Below are positions 37,486 to 45,510 of a stretch of 64,000 nt of DNA, piece by piece. The stretch is taken from NCBI RefSeq assembly GCF_038957035.1, contig NZ_CP152412.1, forward strand, positions 1,546,501-1,610,500, written 5' to 3'. The notes beneath the pieces are model-generated. The model ran no database searches. It was not told where the DNA came from and worked only from the letters and a program-made list of their open reading frames with translations. Source of the stretch: Bradyrhizobium sp. B097. Its GTDB lineage: Bacteria; Pseudomonadota; Alphaproteobacteria; Rhizobiales; Xanthobacteraceae. Positions within the stretch are counted from its first letter, which is position 1, and each line of letters opens with the position of its first letter. The translations under genes were made by a program, and so were the position numbers.

Positions 37486-37615
37486 GGACACCGCCTGCAC
37501 CGCGGTCGCCGAACGCTATTACGAGGAGCGCTCAGAACTCCAGCTGCGGAAGTACGAGCAGGTCGGCTTCGAAGCCGTCCATGCGACCGCGAAAGAGTCC
37601 TTTGGAGGAAGCTGA
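37470..37615 (+). pseudogene. 3' fragment of an unidentified gene
   Basis: In a different frame, directly behind the helicase stop: LPPEDTACTAVAERYYEERS followed by ELQLRKYEQVGFEAVHATAK and ESFGGS, then TGA. Strong third-position GC and charged helical composition look coding, but no start codon is present. I read it as the tail of a gene fused here by the same deletion. Family not recognised. Confidence 0.4.
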
Positions 37616-37762
37616 CGTTCCGACGGGCCGGCTGACGCGTTCACAGCCGACAGCGCGCAAGAACGTAAGCGCTTTCGACGCAGCGTCGATCATTGTGCGC
37701 TGATAGCGGTCGTGGAACGCAATTCCTTGAGCCCATCCAACTCACACGTTTACGGTCACACG

Positions 37763-38602
37763 CTAAAGAGAGCAAATTAAGCAGCCATCTTCTTTATCCT
37801 GCGCGTCGTCGGCTACCAGGCCGCCAATCGTCTCCGCTAGACTCCGGTTGCCTCGCTTTTGGCGCTGCCGCTCCTCGTAAGCCGCCCGATTTGCCTTAAT
37901 CGCGGCCATACGTTCGGGCCGTTCGAGCTCGGCCAGGGACTCCGATGCACACCACGTAAAATCGACGCCTTGCTTGAGGCTAGCGGCCTCGTACTCCTTC
38001 GCTCGCTCGTAGAGGTCGGGGTACTTCTCCTTCAGTCTGACCCATTCGATCTTCTGCTGATAGAAGCAGAAGTAGCATCCCGACCGGCTCCTGCCCCACT
38101 CGGTATAGGTGGGCATGCCGAGCCCCGACTCCTCCAGAATGCGGTGGATGTCCGCGAGCACTAACCCGTCCTCGCGGAAGGGATAGACCGCCGTGATGTT
38201 GGCTTTCGTCGAGATGTAGCCGGTACGGGCTTCGTCCGCGCGCAGGCCGACGTAGTTAAACACAGGATCGTCGCCGACGTAGTTCTCGAACGGCTTGAGC
38301 TTGAGCATCCGCGTGCACCAGCGTCGGTGGTTGGAAGGAAGCATCCCTCCGTAGACCGAAAGCCAATGGTCGAAACTATCGGTGGGCGAGGTCCTAGCGA
38401 TCGGCTTCCCGAGAATCGCCTCGGGCCGACCGAGATATTCGTACGTCTCTGGCAGTTCCTTCTCGGTATCGTGGAAGATGTACTCCATCTCGGGAACGCG
38501 GTCGCGCATGTATACGGCCAGTGCCGCGCTGTCCTTGCCGCCCGAGAGGCTGAGAATATGGCGTCCCGCGCCGAGCGGACGAAGCGCCAGGCTGCACGAC
38601 AT
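37763..38602 (-). CDS. PAPS-reductase-like ATP pyrophosphatase (defence-type)
   Basis: 279 residues from ATG 38602 (GTG 38626 also possible). PP-loop SLSGGKDSAALAVYMRD, then YIFHDTEKELPETYEYLGR, a Cys in RRWCTRMLKLKPFENY, GLRADEARTGYIS, the CYFCFYQQ pair (GCYFCFYQQKIEW), and a terminal CLICSL. This is the DndC/BrxP-like 'phosphoadenosine phosphosulfate reductase family' pattern, not assimilatory CysH. Such proteins occur in DNA phosphorothioation and BREX-type loci; no dnd, pgl or brx partner is intact here. Convergent with the broken helicase. Confidence 0.75.
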   Translation of the reverse strand: MSCSLALRPLGAGRHILSLSGGKDSAALAVYMRDRVPEMEYIFHDTEKELPETYEYLGRPEAILGKPIARTSPTDSFDHWLSVYGGMLPSNHRRWCTRMLKLKPFENYVGDDPVFNYVGLRADEARTGYISTKANITAVYPFREDGLVLADIHRILEESGLGMPTYTEWGRSRSGCYFCFYQQKIEWVRLKEKYPDLYERAKEYEAASLKQGVDFTWCASESLAELERPERMAAIKANRAAYEERQRQKRGNRSLAETIGGLVADDAQDKEDGCLICSL

Positions 38603-38698
38603 CGAGACCAGGCGACTCGCGATCACTTCATGAAGATTGCGGCCGGGTATGAGGCGCTCGCGTGCTCGGCTCGCAGCGTCGGGCAGGATCCGGATTAG
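38588..38698 (+). pseudogene. 3' remnant of a resident gene at the island edge
   Basis: Plus-strand reading RQAARHRDQATRDHFMKIAA GYEALACSARSVGQDPD ending in TAG. The helix pattern (ATRDHFMKIAAGYEALA) matches the C-terminus of small conserved rhizobial proteins. Upstream of ~38600 the frame is just the antisense of the PAPS-reductase-like gene, so the resident gene seems cut there. Confidence 0.4.
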
Positions 38699-38841
38699 GC
38701 AGGCGACCGACGTCTGACAAGCAGGACGCAGCCACCCGCCGCTTGCGAGATGTCGCGAGCTATCTCGAACGGCACAGTGTCAATTGCTAGTCGGCTGCGT
38801 CCCGCGGGGCTGGCGCTGGTTGGTGGTCTGCACCGTGTGAA

Positions 38842-38855
38842 TTGATCACGATCAA
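38842..38855. promoter_or_regulatory. FixK/FNR box upstream of DUF2892 gene
   Basis: TTGATCACGATCAA, a perfect TTGAT-N4-ATCAA palindrome, ending 55 bp before the ATG at 38911; this distance is suitable for activation at about -41. Confidence 0.85.
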
Positions 38856-38910
38856 TCGCCCTGCGCCGGAATGCGTTCAAGTGGGAATGCATCAAAGGAG
38901 GCACATTGCC

Positions 38911-39123
38911 ATGACACGCAACGTCGGACTCATTGATCAGTACGCCCGGATCATCATCGGCTTGGCTCTGATTGCATACACCGTGAAGGACGGCTCGCTT
39001 GGAGCGGGGTGGCTGGTCGTCGGGACTCTCGGATTCGTCCTGATTGCGACAGCGTTCTTCTCCTACTGTCCGCTCTACCCGTTGCTGGGAATCAACACTC
39101 GGCAGAAGTCCAGCTCGGTCTAG
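38911..39123 (+). CDS. DUF2892 inner-membrane protein
   Basis: 70 residues: NVGLIDQYARIIIGLALIAY, GWLVVGTLGFVLIATAFFSY CPLYPLLGINT: two transmembrane helices and the DUF2892 ending (SYCPLYxxLGINT). AGGAGG lies 9 bp before the ATG. A perfect FixK-type box precedes it. The family is often linked to rhodanese/sulfur handling, but function is unknown. Confidence 0.85.
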   Translation: MTRNVGLIDQYARIIIGLALIAYTVKDGSLGAGWLVVGTLGFVLIATAFFSYCPLYPLLGINTRQKSSSV

Positions 39124-39139
39124 AGATCTGGTAGCGGTA

Positions 39140-39442
39140 ATGAATGAAGGCCTCACTCTCGCCGAGTTGCGAACGCGACTCGACCGTCTCGGCGACGGCG
39201 CTGTTCTAAGGATCTCCGATCGTGATTATGAGCGGTTATTTGGGATCAACGAGGTCGCTGCCGCCAAGGTCGCACAATTTGCCAGGAAGCATCATTGCGT
39301 GAGCGTTCCGGGAGAGGGCTCGGTGTACTTCCGAAAGTCGAACTCCGACGCGTATGGTTCAGTCGAGTTGGTGCAGGACGCGCCCTCCGATGTCCCGCTG
39401 AGCCCGAAATCCGTCCAACGAACCTTCAGTCGAGAGTCATGA
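39140..39442 (+). CDS. Conserved hypothetical protein
   Basis: 100 residues, soluble: MNEGLTLAELRTRLDRLGDG AVLRISDRDYERLFG, then VAAAKVAQFARKHHCVSVPG EGSVYFRK. The middle looks like a small winged or ferredoxin-like fold; no domain recognised. 16 bp after the DUF2892 gene, so probably in the same low-oxygen transcript. Its 3' end overlaps the convergent gene by 17 bp. Confidence 0.6.
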   Translation: MNEGLTLAELRTRLDRLGDGAVLRISDRDYERLFGINEVAAAKVAQFARKHHCVSVPGEGSVYFRKSNSDAYGSVELVQDAPSDVPLSPKSVQRTFSRES

Positions 39443-39662
39443 TAGTCAGAAGCAGCTGGAAGATCTGCCAGCCGGCGGCGACCAGCAATGCTCCAACGAT
39501 CAGCAGACGGCCGTACCATGAGACCGTCGGGCCGTTTCGACGCTGGCGGCGTCGGACCAGCTGGTTGAATGTTGGGGCCGGTGTAGAGGCTATAGCGGCC
39601 CGAGCATTGCTATCGCTCGTGTCGTCAGGTCTCTGTGCGTTCCGTTGCCGTGATCGATCCAT
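39426..39662 (-). CDS. Small C-terminally anchored membrane protein
   Basis: 78 residues; polar, Arg/Asn/Thr-rich N-terminal half and one transmembrane helix near the C-terminus (WYGRLLIVGALLVAAGWQIF QLLLTIM). A perfect FixK-type box lies 60 bp upstream of the start, supporting a real gene. No function recognised. Confidence 0.55.
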   Translation of the reverse strand: MDRSRQRNAQRPDDTSDSNARAAIASTPAPTFNQLVRRRQRRNGPTVSWYGRLLIVGALLVAAGWQIFQLLLTIMTLD

Positions 39663-39721
39663 TTGTGGTCAAAGCCATTTATCGTATCAGTGCGAGGATC
39701 GCATTCGGGGAAAGAATGGCC

Positions 39722-39735
39722 TTGATGCGGATCAA
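39722..39735. promoter_or_regulatory. FixK/FNR box upstream of 39426-39662 gene
   Basis: TTGATGCGGATCAA, perfect TTGAT-N4-ATCAA, 60 bp upstream of the minus-strand ATG at 39662. Confidence 0.85.
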
Positions 39736-39753
39736 CACTGATCCGTGCTCCCG

Positions 39754-42381
39754 CTAATGGGTAGTGTCTGTGTGTCGTCCATTCAGTGCGGCATCGCTGG
39801 CGGGATGCTGTCGCGCCAGCGTGGCGCGATTTGGCTGTGCGGCGGCTGGGAGCGCAAGATGCTTTCCGGCTTCGGCCATGGCGAGGTAGCTGATCGTTAT
39901 CAAAGCTATCACACCCAGGAGCACAGGCGGCAGGTCCGCGAAACTGAACAAGGAACCGAACGGTCCCAGCGCCAGGAAGATGCCTGAAGCAAGTGCGCCC
40001 AGCGAGCCCAACGCCAGGATGCGATGCGGGCGGCTGGCGCGCCACGGCGGCCGCCGCGAGCGGATCAGGAAGATCACGAGGATCTGCGTAGCGATCGATT
40101 CCAGGAACCAGCCGGTTTGGAACGCGGCCGCATCGGTGTGGAAGACCTTCAGGAGAATGGTGAAAGTCGCGACGTCGAACAGCGATGAAATCGAGCCCAT
40201 GACGAACGTGAACCGCAGGATATCCGCCATATTCCATGATTGAGGTCTCTCGGCATCCTCCTCGTCGATTTCGTCGAATGGAATGCCGATCTCGGAGAGA
40301 TCGTAGAGCAGGTTGTTGAGGAGGATCTGCAGCGGCAATAGCGGCAGGAACGGCAGCGCAATGGATGCCAGCGCCATCGATAGCATGTTGCCGAAATTCG
40401 AGCTGGTTCCCATGCGGACATATTTCAGGATGTTTGCGAAGGTTCGTCGTCCCTCGATCACGCCCGCACCCAGCACCGAGAGGTCCGGCGCCAGCAGGAT
40501 CATGTCCGCGGCGGCGCGTGCCACTTCAGTCGCGCCGGCGACGGATATTCCGACATGGGCGGCATGAATCGCCGGAGCGTCGTTGACGCCGTCGCCCATG
40601 AAGCCGACGACGTGACCACGCCGGCGCAGGGCTCGAATGATTCGTCGCTTCTGCTCGGGGTCGATCCTGGCGAACAGGTCGACATCCTCGATCTGGGCGG
40701 CGAGTGCCTGATCGCTCAAATCGGCGATCTCGCTGCCGGTCAGGATGCGACCCGAGGGTAGGCCGACGGCATCCGCGACATGTGCGACCACCGCAGCGTG
40801 GTCTCCGGAGAGCACCTTGATGCCGACGCCGCGTGCCCGCAGATCCCGGACCGAGTCGGCCGCATCGCGCTTGGGAGGGTCCGCGAAGGCGCAGAAGCCG
40901 ACTACCGTAAGGACGGCTTCGTCCTCAGTCGTGACGTCGAGCTGATCCGGTGCCATGGTCCGGATAGCGACGCCGAGCAGCCGAAAGCCTTGCCGGGCAT
41001 GGTCATCCTGCAGACGAACGAGCTGAGCGCGGTGGTTGTCATCCAGCGGTCGGGCCAAGCCATCGACCTCGACCGCGACCGCGCGGGCCATGATCGCTTC
41101 CGGCGCGCCCTTGACGATCAGAAATCGGTCGCTACCTCGCGCCGCAAGCACCGAGAGGCAGCGCCGCTCGAAGTCAAACGGGATCTCGGCCAGCCGGGTC
41201 CAGGCGCTACTTCCCGGCGGGCTGTCTGCGGCAAGCAATGCCTCATCCAGCGGGCTGTGAATGCCGGTCTGGAACGCGCTGTTCAATCGGGCCAGCTCGA
41301 GCACCCGATCGCTGGGGCGTCCCGCGGGATCGAGATGTGCCGCGAGCGTGATCTTGGCTTCTGTCAGCGTGCCGGTCTTGTCGACGCATAGCGTGTCCAT
41401 CGCACCGAGATCATGGATGGCAGACAGCCTCTTGACGATCACCTGCCGCTTCGCCATCCGCTGCGCTCCGCGCGCCAACGTCACCGTCATCACCATCGGC
41501 AAGAGCTCGGGTGTCAGGCCGACGGCCAGCGCGACGGCAAACAGGAACGATTCCATGGCCGGCCGATGTGCCACGAGATGGGCGAGCAGCACGAACAGCG
41601 TCAAGAAAAGCGTAAGCTTGAGAATGAGCAGGCCAAGCTTGTGGACGCCCTGCTCGAGGGCGCTTGGAGGATCGTTCGCCAACAGCTCGGCGCTGATCAT
41701 GCCGAAGCGCGTACGACGCCCGGTCTCGACGACAAGCATCACCCCGCCACCGCCGACGACGCTGGTGCCGGCGAACAGGGCATTGCTCGCTTCCGCAGGC
41801 AGACTCGTGGCGCATGGCTCCGTCGTCTTCGTGGCCGGAAACGGTTCACCCGTCATGAGGGCCTCGTTCAGCTGGAAATCGCGGGCCATAAGCGCGACCC
41901 CGTCGGCCGGCACGAGGTCGCCGGTCCGCAGCTCCACGACATCTCCGGGGACGAGTTCGCTGATTGGCAGCGCCACAATTGCACCATCGCGAATGACATC
42001 GGCCTGGATCGCAACCGAGCGCCGCAAGGCATCGGCAGCGACTTCCGCGCGATGTTCCTGCAGGATGTCCAGCGTCAGTGACAGGCCCACCACTATCGTA
42101 ATGATCACAAAGCTCGCGAGGTCGCCGCTGAACCCCGACACGGCCGCCGCCACGATCAGGATGGCAATCAGCGGATTGACCAGACGATGTACGATCTTCT
42201 GCAGGATCGATCGCGTGCGCGATGGCTCTGCGAGGTTCGGGCCGATCCGGGCGAGCCGCTTTTCGGCCTCCTGTTGGCGCAGACCGCACCGTTCGGTGTC
42301 GAGACTGCGCAAGAGCGAATCGGTTGGCTCCCGCCAGAACGCTTCAACGGCTGGGCCATACGCAGACGGCTTGAGCGGCAT
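39754..42381 (-). CDS. mgtA: Magnesium-translocating P-type ATPase
   Basis: 875 residues. P3B-type ATPase: N-terminal cation ATPase region (LLRSLDTERCGLRQQEAEKR LARIGPN), actuator motif LMTGEPFP (TGE), phosphorylation site VDKTGTLTEAK with Asp near 333, nucleotide domain FDFERRCLSVL, hinge GFMGDGVNDAPAIHAAHVGI SV and C-terminal membrane helices (NNLLYDLSEIGIPFDEIDEED). NNLLYDxSQ/E is characteristic of MgtA/MgtB. Imports Mg2+. A FixK-like box lies 63 bp upstream, as for many neighbours. Start set at MPLKPSAYG. Confidence 0.93.
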   Translation of the reverse strand: MPLKPSAYGPAVEAFWREPTDSLLRSLDTERCGLRQQEAEKRLARIGPNLAEPSRTRSILQKIVHRLVNPLIAILIVAAAVSGFSGDLASFVIITIVVGLSLTLDILQEHRAEVAADALRRSVAIQADVIRDGAIVALPISELVPGDVVELRTGDLVPADGVALMARDFQLNEALMTGEPFPATKTTEPCATSLPAEASNALFAGTSVVGGGGVMLVVETGRRTRFGMISAELLANDPPSALEQGVHKLGLLILKLTLFLTLFVLLAHLVAHRPAMESFLFAVALAVGLTPELLPMVMTVTLARGAQRMAKRQVIVKRLSAIHDLGAMDTLCVDKTGTLTEAKITLAAHLDPAGRPSDRVLELARLNSAFQTGIHSPLDEALLAADSPPGSSAWTRLAEIPFDFERRCLSVLAARGSDRFLIVKGAPEAIMARAVAVEVDGLARPLDDNHRAQLVRLQDDHARQGFRLLGVAIRTMAPDQLDVTTEDEAVLTVVGFCAFADPPKRDAADSVRDLRARGVGIKVLSGDHAAVVAHVADAVGLPSGRILTGSEIADLSDQALAAQIEDVDLFARIDPEQKRRIIRALRRRGHVVGFMGDGVNDAPAIHAAHVGISVAGATEVARAAADMILLAPDLSVLGAGVIEGRRTFANILKYVRMGTSSNFGNMLSMALASIALPFLPLLPLQILLNNLLYDLSEIGIPFDEIDEEDAERPQSWNMADILRFTFVMGSISSLFDVATFTILLKVFHTDAAAFQTGWFLESIATQILVIFLIRSRRPPWRASRPHRILALGSLGALASGIFLALGPFGSLFSFADLPPVLLGVIALITISYLAMAEAGKHLALPAAAQPNRATLARQHPASDAALNGRHTDTTH

Positions 42382-42443
42382 GAGGATCTCGCGATGCTGG
42401 AAGGATTGGCAACGCAACCTAGTGCGACCGCTTGGGTCCGGGG

Positions 42444-42457
42444 TTGACGTGGCTCAA
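42444..42457. promoter_or_regulatory. FixK/FNR-like box upstream of mgtA
   Basis: TTGACGTGGCTCAA; 63 bp before the mgtA start. One half deviates (CTCAA for ATCAA), the same variation as at 46470-46483. Confidence 0.65.
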
Positions 42458-42782
42458 TCCGGCTCGGCCAGGACACGCATTGCCGGTAATCCATTGGCTA
42501 GGTATCGAAACTCGCGATTCCATGGAGGCGAAGCCAGAGTCTGGCAACGCCGCTCACGACTTGACCGCCCGGAGTGGCTTTGTTGTTTCTGGCCCGTTTC
42601 CGACAGCAATGGCTTGAATTGCTTGGGAGGGCGGTCTCAGTAGGGCGGAATTGCTGACGTTTGGCCGACAGCGAATTTGATAGGGGACACCGTAGTTCCA
42701 CTGTGTATACAGTAACGTATGTTGTTATGCCCGCGTCAGTTCGACGAGATCGTTTTTGGCTCCTGTGCGAGGGGAGTGGGCC

Positions 42783-42947
42783 ATGGCTGATTTCGTTTTC
42801 AGGGCGAACATCGCCCACTACAAGGAGCTGCTGGCCACAGAGGCTGACGCACGGAAGATCGAAATGCTTCACAAGCTGCTGGCTGAGGAAGAGGCCAAGC
42901 TGGTCGAGTGGCGCAAGCAAAACCCAAGGCCTAAGGCCGCGGAATAA
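42783..42947 (+). CDS. Small helical hypothetical protein
   Basis: 54 residues, almost entirely charged helix: MADFVFRANIAHYKELLATE ADARKIEMLHKLLAEEEAKL, tail EWRKQNPRPK. GAGGGGAG precedes the ATG. Such HYKxLLxxExDxxKxxxLxxLLxEE proteins are common small stress-region genes in rhizobia. The ~400-bp leader contains no clear FixK box. Function unknown. Confidence 0.7.
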   Translation: MADFVFRANIAHYKELLATEADARKIEMLHKLLAEEEAKLVEWRKQNPRPKAAE

Positions 42948-43158
42948 GGACCGGGTCACGATGATGGGCGCGGCAGTGGGTAGCCTATTGGGCGGCTGCG
43001 GGGCCGGGCCGCTCCCGCCTGCATCGGGGCAGATTGCGTTGCGAGGTGCGACGGAAAATCGCAAGCCGGGTTGATGGAGATCAAGTTCGACACGCCCGCA
43101 ATCCGCTTTGCTTGGGTCGCGCAGATTCCCCCCCCAACTGCGCACAGCCAGCCCCACT

Positions 43159-43190
43159 GAAGCTGCCGGCAGGCGTAAGCTGGCAGCTTC
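43159..43190. terminator. Hairpin, possible terminator
   Basis: Perfect 9-bp stem GAAGCTGCC / GGCAGCTTC, followed by TTTGGG on the plus strand. It lies between the 54-aa gene and the DUF6894 gene; T run is weak. Confidence 0.45.
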
Positions 43191-43229
43191 TTTGGGCGGG
43201 GCTGTTTGGTCGGAGGCCTGTAGATCCTG

Positions 43230-43442
43230 ATGAGAACCTACTACTTCGACACGAAGGACGGCGTCCCGGTCCGTGATCGGATCGGACTTGAATTCGCGAA
43301 CGCCGCCGCCGCGATCACGCACAGCAAGCAAATGGCGAGCAGGATTCGCAGCGAGAATCCCTCTGGCGACGTCGATCGTCACGTGGTGGTCATCGACGAG
43401 TCGAGCGAGGAAATTCACCGGGAGGCGATCGATCCTGCCTGA
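43230..43442 (+). CDS. DUF6894 family protein
   Basis: 70 residues: MRTYYFDTKDGVPVRDRIGL EFANAAAAITHSKQMASRI, VVVIDESSEEIHREAI. The F/Y-FD..DG start, the central AA-ITHSK helix and the VVVIDE..EIHRE end are the DUF6894 pattern, a very common small rhizobial family of unknown function. Confidence 0.8.
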   Translation: MRTYYFDTKDGVPVRDRIGLEFANAAAAITHSKQMASRIRSENPSGDVDRHVVVIDESSEEIHREAIDPA

Positions 43443-43512
43443 AAACCGAGCTGGCGCCTGATCTGGCGATGCCCAGGCGCCATCGGCACGATCATCGGGG
43501 CCTCTCGCCAGC

Positions 43513-44268
43513 CTAAAAGGGCTGATCGTCTTCCGTCGAAGGCTCTTCCTCCAACGAGACAAAGTCGCCGCCGCCATAGTCCTCTTCCGGCGGTGGGTAG
43601 GTGATTTTCACCAATTGGTCGTCGACCCGCCTCACGCCCGCAACGTTCTCCACCGCAACGGTCGACGCCTTGCGCGCATTGTCGTTGCGGATGTTGCCGC
43701 GCAAGCTGACGACGCCGTCGCGCACACTCACGTTCAGCGCAGCAGGCCGCCAGGACGCATGCGCCAGTGCCGCAATGACGGATGCGCAAATCTGATCGTC
43801 GTTGCCGGAAGAGGAGGATAGGTCGAGGCGAAGGTTTGCGATGGCGGTCATGAAATCCGTGCGTGTGACCATCCCGACCACCTTTTTATCACGCACGACT
43901 GGAAATCGTGTCACGCCGTGCGATTCCATGAGTTGAACGACCTGCTCAAGCGGGGTGTCCTCTTCGATAGTAATCGGGTTGGGCGACATGATCTGATTGA
44001 CCGTGCGGCCGTGTTGGCGGACGAAGTCAAGCGCGACCTGGTTCGTGCCCGCGAGCATCGCAAGCCAGCGGCCGCGGTGCTTCTCCGTTCCCACTTCCAC
44101 GCGCCGGATAAAATCACCGTCGGACAGGATCCCGATGAGAGCTCCATCCCGATCGACGACAGGAAGGCCGCTGACGTGATGGGACAGCATCGTCTTGATG
44201 GCATCGATCACCGATGCATCGGCATCGATTGTGATGACGTTCCGTGACATGATCTCCCGTACGCGCAC
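43513..44268 (-). CDS. CBS-domain pair plus BON-domain protein
   Basis: 251 residues. CBS 1 (about 1-60, MRVREIMSRNVITIDADASV, HVSGLPVVDRDGALIGILSD GDFIRR), CBS 2 (about 90-150, IMSPNPITIEEDTPLEQVVQ, HGVTRFPVVRDKKVVGMVTR), BON domain (165-225, SWRPAALNVSVRDGVVSLRG NIRND, VAGVRRVDDQLV), acidic tail. CBS pairs bind adenine nucleotides; BON usually contacts membranes. A perfect FixK box is 63 bp upstream. Paralogous to 45694-46416. Confidence 0.9.
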   Translation of the reverse strand: MRVREIMSRNVITIDADASVIDAIKTMLSHHVSGLPVVDRDGALIGILSDGDFIRRVEVGTEKHRGRWLAMLAGTNQVALDFVRQHGRTVNQIMSPNPITIEEDTPLEQVVQLMESHGVTRFPVVRDKKVVGMVTRTDFMTAIANLRLDLSSSSGNDDQICASVIAALAHASWRPAALNVSVRDGVVSLRGNIRNDNARKASTVAVENVAGVRRVDDQLVKITYPPPEEDYGGGDFVSLEEEPSTEDDQPF

Positions 44269-44330
44269 GGCGTAGATCCTCCGACATGAGCTGACAAACC
44301 CCAGCTAACTCCTGGAAGGAGCAACGTGTG

Positions 44331-44344
44331 TTGATCCTTATCAA
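44331..44344. promoter_or_regulatory. FixK/FNR box upstream of CBS-BON gene
   Basis: TTGATCCTTATCAA, perfect palindromic halves, 63 bp upstream of the minus-strand start at 44268. Confidence 0.85.
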
Positions 44345-44657
44345 CCGGACGATCGTGCAATTGCGCTGATAGGCCCGGCATTGGGCAGGCAACCGAGTTG
44401 GGCAAGCCGCCGACAGTTGGTAACGATCTATGCTTTCCGATCGTTCGACCGGCCACCTGAACGGCGTGACCGCAGCACATCGACCGGCAAGACGGCACCA
44501 CATGCAGGTAGATTGAGGCCGGTCGCCGGAACCGACCTGAACCATGTCCGGTAATCAGCGTCGCCGATGCGGAGCCGTGGGATAGCTTGTGAGCGCGGCA
44601 GCCTGTTCGGCCCATGGGTGATCGCCAGGGGTCATCGGAGCTTGGCGCGCCCTTCGC
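44345..44657. other. ~310-bp spacer, no gene seen
   Basis: Between the FixK box and the end of the Crp/Fnr gene. Frames present are not protein-like. Confidence 0.6.
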
Positions 44658-45335
44658 TTACGCCGCCATGATCCGGTTTGACATCGCACACTTGCGCAGT
44701 TCCACCCGGCGCGAGGTCGGAAGTGCGATCACGCCGTTCTGCTCGAGCTGGGTAAAGGTGCGTGATACCGTTTCGATCGTCAGACCGAGATAGTCAGCGA
44801 TATCCTGGCGCGACATCGGAAGCTCGATGGCGGCATTCTTGACGGCGCGGCGCGCCATGTCATGAAGGAAGCCGACGACACGATCTTCGGCGCTGCAGAT
44901 CAGCAGCATCAGATGCTCCTGGAAACGACGCAATTCCTGGGCCGTCGCATCCCACAGTTGCCGTGCCAGGTCCTTTTCGTGGCCGGCACGGACCATGAGC
45001 GCGGCGCGCTTGACCACGATGACCCGCGTCTCGGAGACGGCCTCGGCCGAGGAGATATGGGTCTCGCCGGCCTCAAAGCCGAAGATATCCCCGGGCAGAT
45101 AAAATGCGCCGATCTGGCGACGTCCGTCCTCCAGAACCTTGTAGGTTCGGACGGCGCCGGAAACGACCTGGTAGAGATATTCCGCGGCCTCGTCCTCGCC
45201 GTAGATCTCGCTGTTGCGTGCGAACCGCATCGGCGTCCCGATCATGCCGAAGGGCCCATCAACGCGCGCCTGCCGGCTGAGGATGCTGGTCGGGTGACGG
45301 CTGTTCTCGAGTGAAATGGCGTTCTGGGTCTGCAT
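44658..45335 (-). CDS. Crp/Fnr-family transcriptional regulator (FixK-like)
   Basis: 225 residues. cNMP-type sensory barrel (EAAEYLYQVVSGAVRTYKVL, GAFYLPGDIFGFEAGETHIS SAEAVSETRVIVVKR) and Crp HTH near residues 165-205 (IELPMSRQDIADYLGLTIET VSRTFTQLEQNGVI). The recognition helix E-(T)-VSR fits TTGAT-type half-sites. The N-terminal region has no Cys cluster for an FNR [4Fe-4S] sensor, so it resembles FixK rather than FNR. It lies amid the genes with matching boxes and is the obvious local regulator candidate. Confidence 0.9.
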   Translation of the reverse strand: MQTQNAISLENSRHPTSILSRQARVDGPFGMIGTPMRFARNSEIYGEDEAAEYLYQVVSGAVRTYKVLEDGRRQIGAFYLPGDIFGFEAGETHISSAEAVSETRVIVVKRAALMVRAGHEKDLARQLWDATAQELRRFQEHLMLLICSAEDRVVGFLHDMARRAVKNAAIELPMSRQDIADYLGLTIETVSRTFTQLEQNGVIALPTSRRVELRKCAMSNRIMAA

Positions 45336-45393
45336 GGCGGCACTCCATGGATGGGAAGATCAATGGAGGCAGATTGATCGCATCTCCTGGATC

Positions 45394-45413
45394 GGGAAAT
45401 TTGGATATTTCCC
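45394..45413. promoter_or_regulatory. Inverted repeat upstream of Crp/Fnr gene
   Basis: GGGAAAT-TTGGAT-ATTTCCC, 7-bp arms, 59 bp upstream of the regulator start. Possible operator. Confidence 0.4.
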
Positions 45414-45429
45414 CTAAGTAGAAGCCACT

Positions 45430-45445
45430 TACGTATTTATACGTA
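45430..45445. promoter_or_regulatory. Palindrome TACGTATTTATACGTA upstream of Crp/Fnr gene
   Basis: TACGTA-N4-TACGTA, a distinct spacing-matched palindrome about 95 bp upstream of the regulator's start; no TTGAT box is present here, so the regulator itself seems to be controlled by something else. Confidence 0.5.
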
Positions 45446-45510
45446 GGCGCCGGACAAAGTAGCCGCGCGCCGAGACATCGGTCGCGCGGCGCGTCGCTCA
45501 AGAGGAGAGG

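Noticed and set aside
37535..37693. Minus-strand 53-codon frame starting MIDAASKALTFLRAV
   Set aside because: It overlaps the plus-strand coding tail at 37470-37615, whose charged helical composition is more protein-like; no ribosome-binding site seen.
42961..43074. Tiny frame MMGAAVGSLLGGCGAG resembling a lipoprotein signal
   Set aside because: Only 37 codons, no conserved tail and no clear ribosome-binding site; the lipobox-like Cys is probably chance.
42498..43577. Minus-strand 359-codon frame
   Set aside because: It runs antisense to the 54-aa and DUF6894 genes, which have ribosome-binding sites and conserved patterns; its product looks random.
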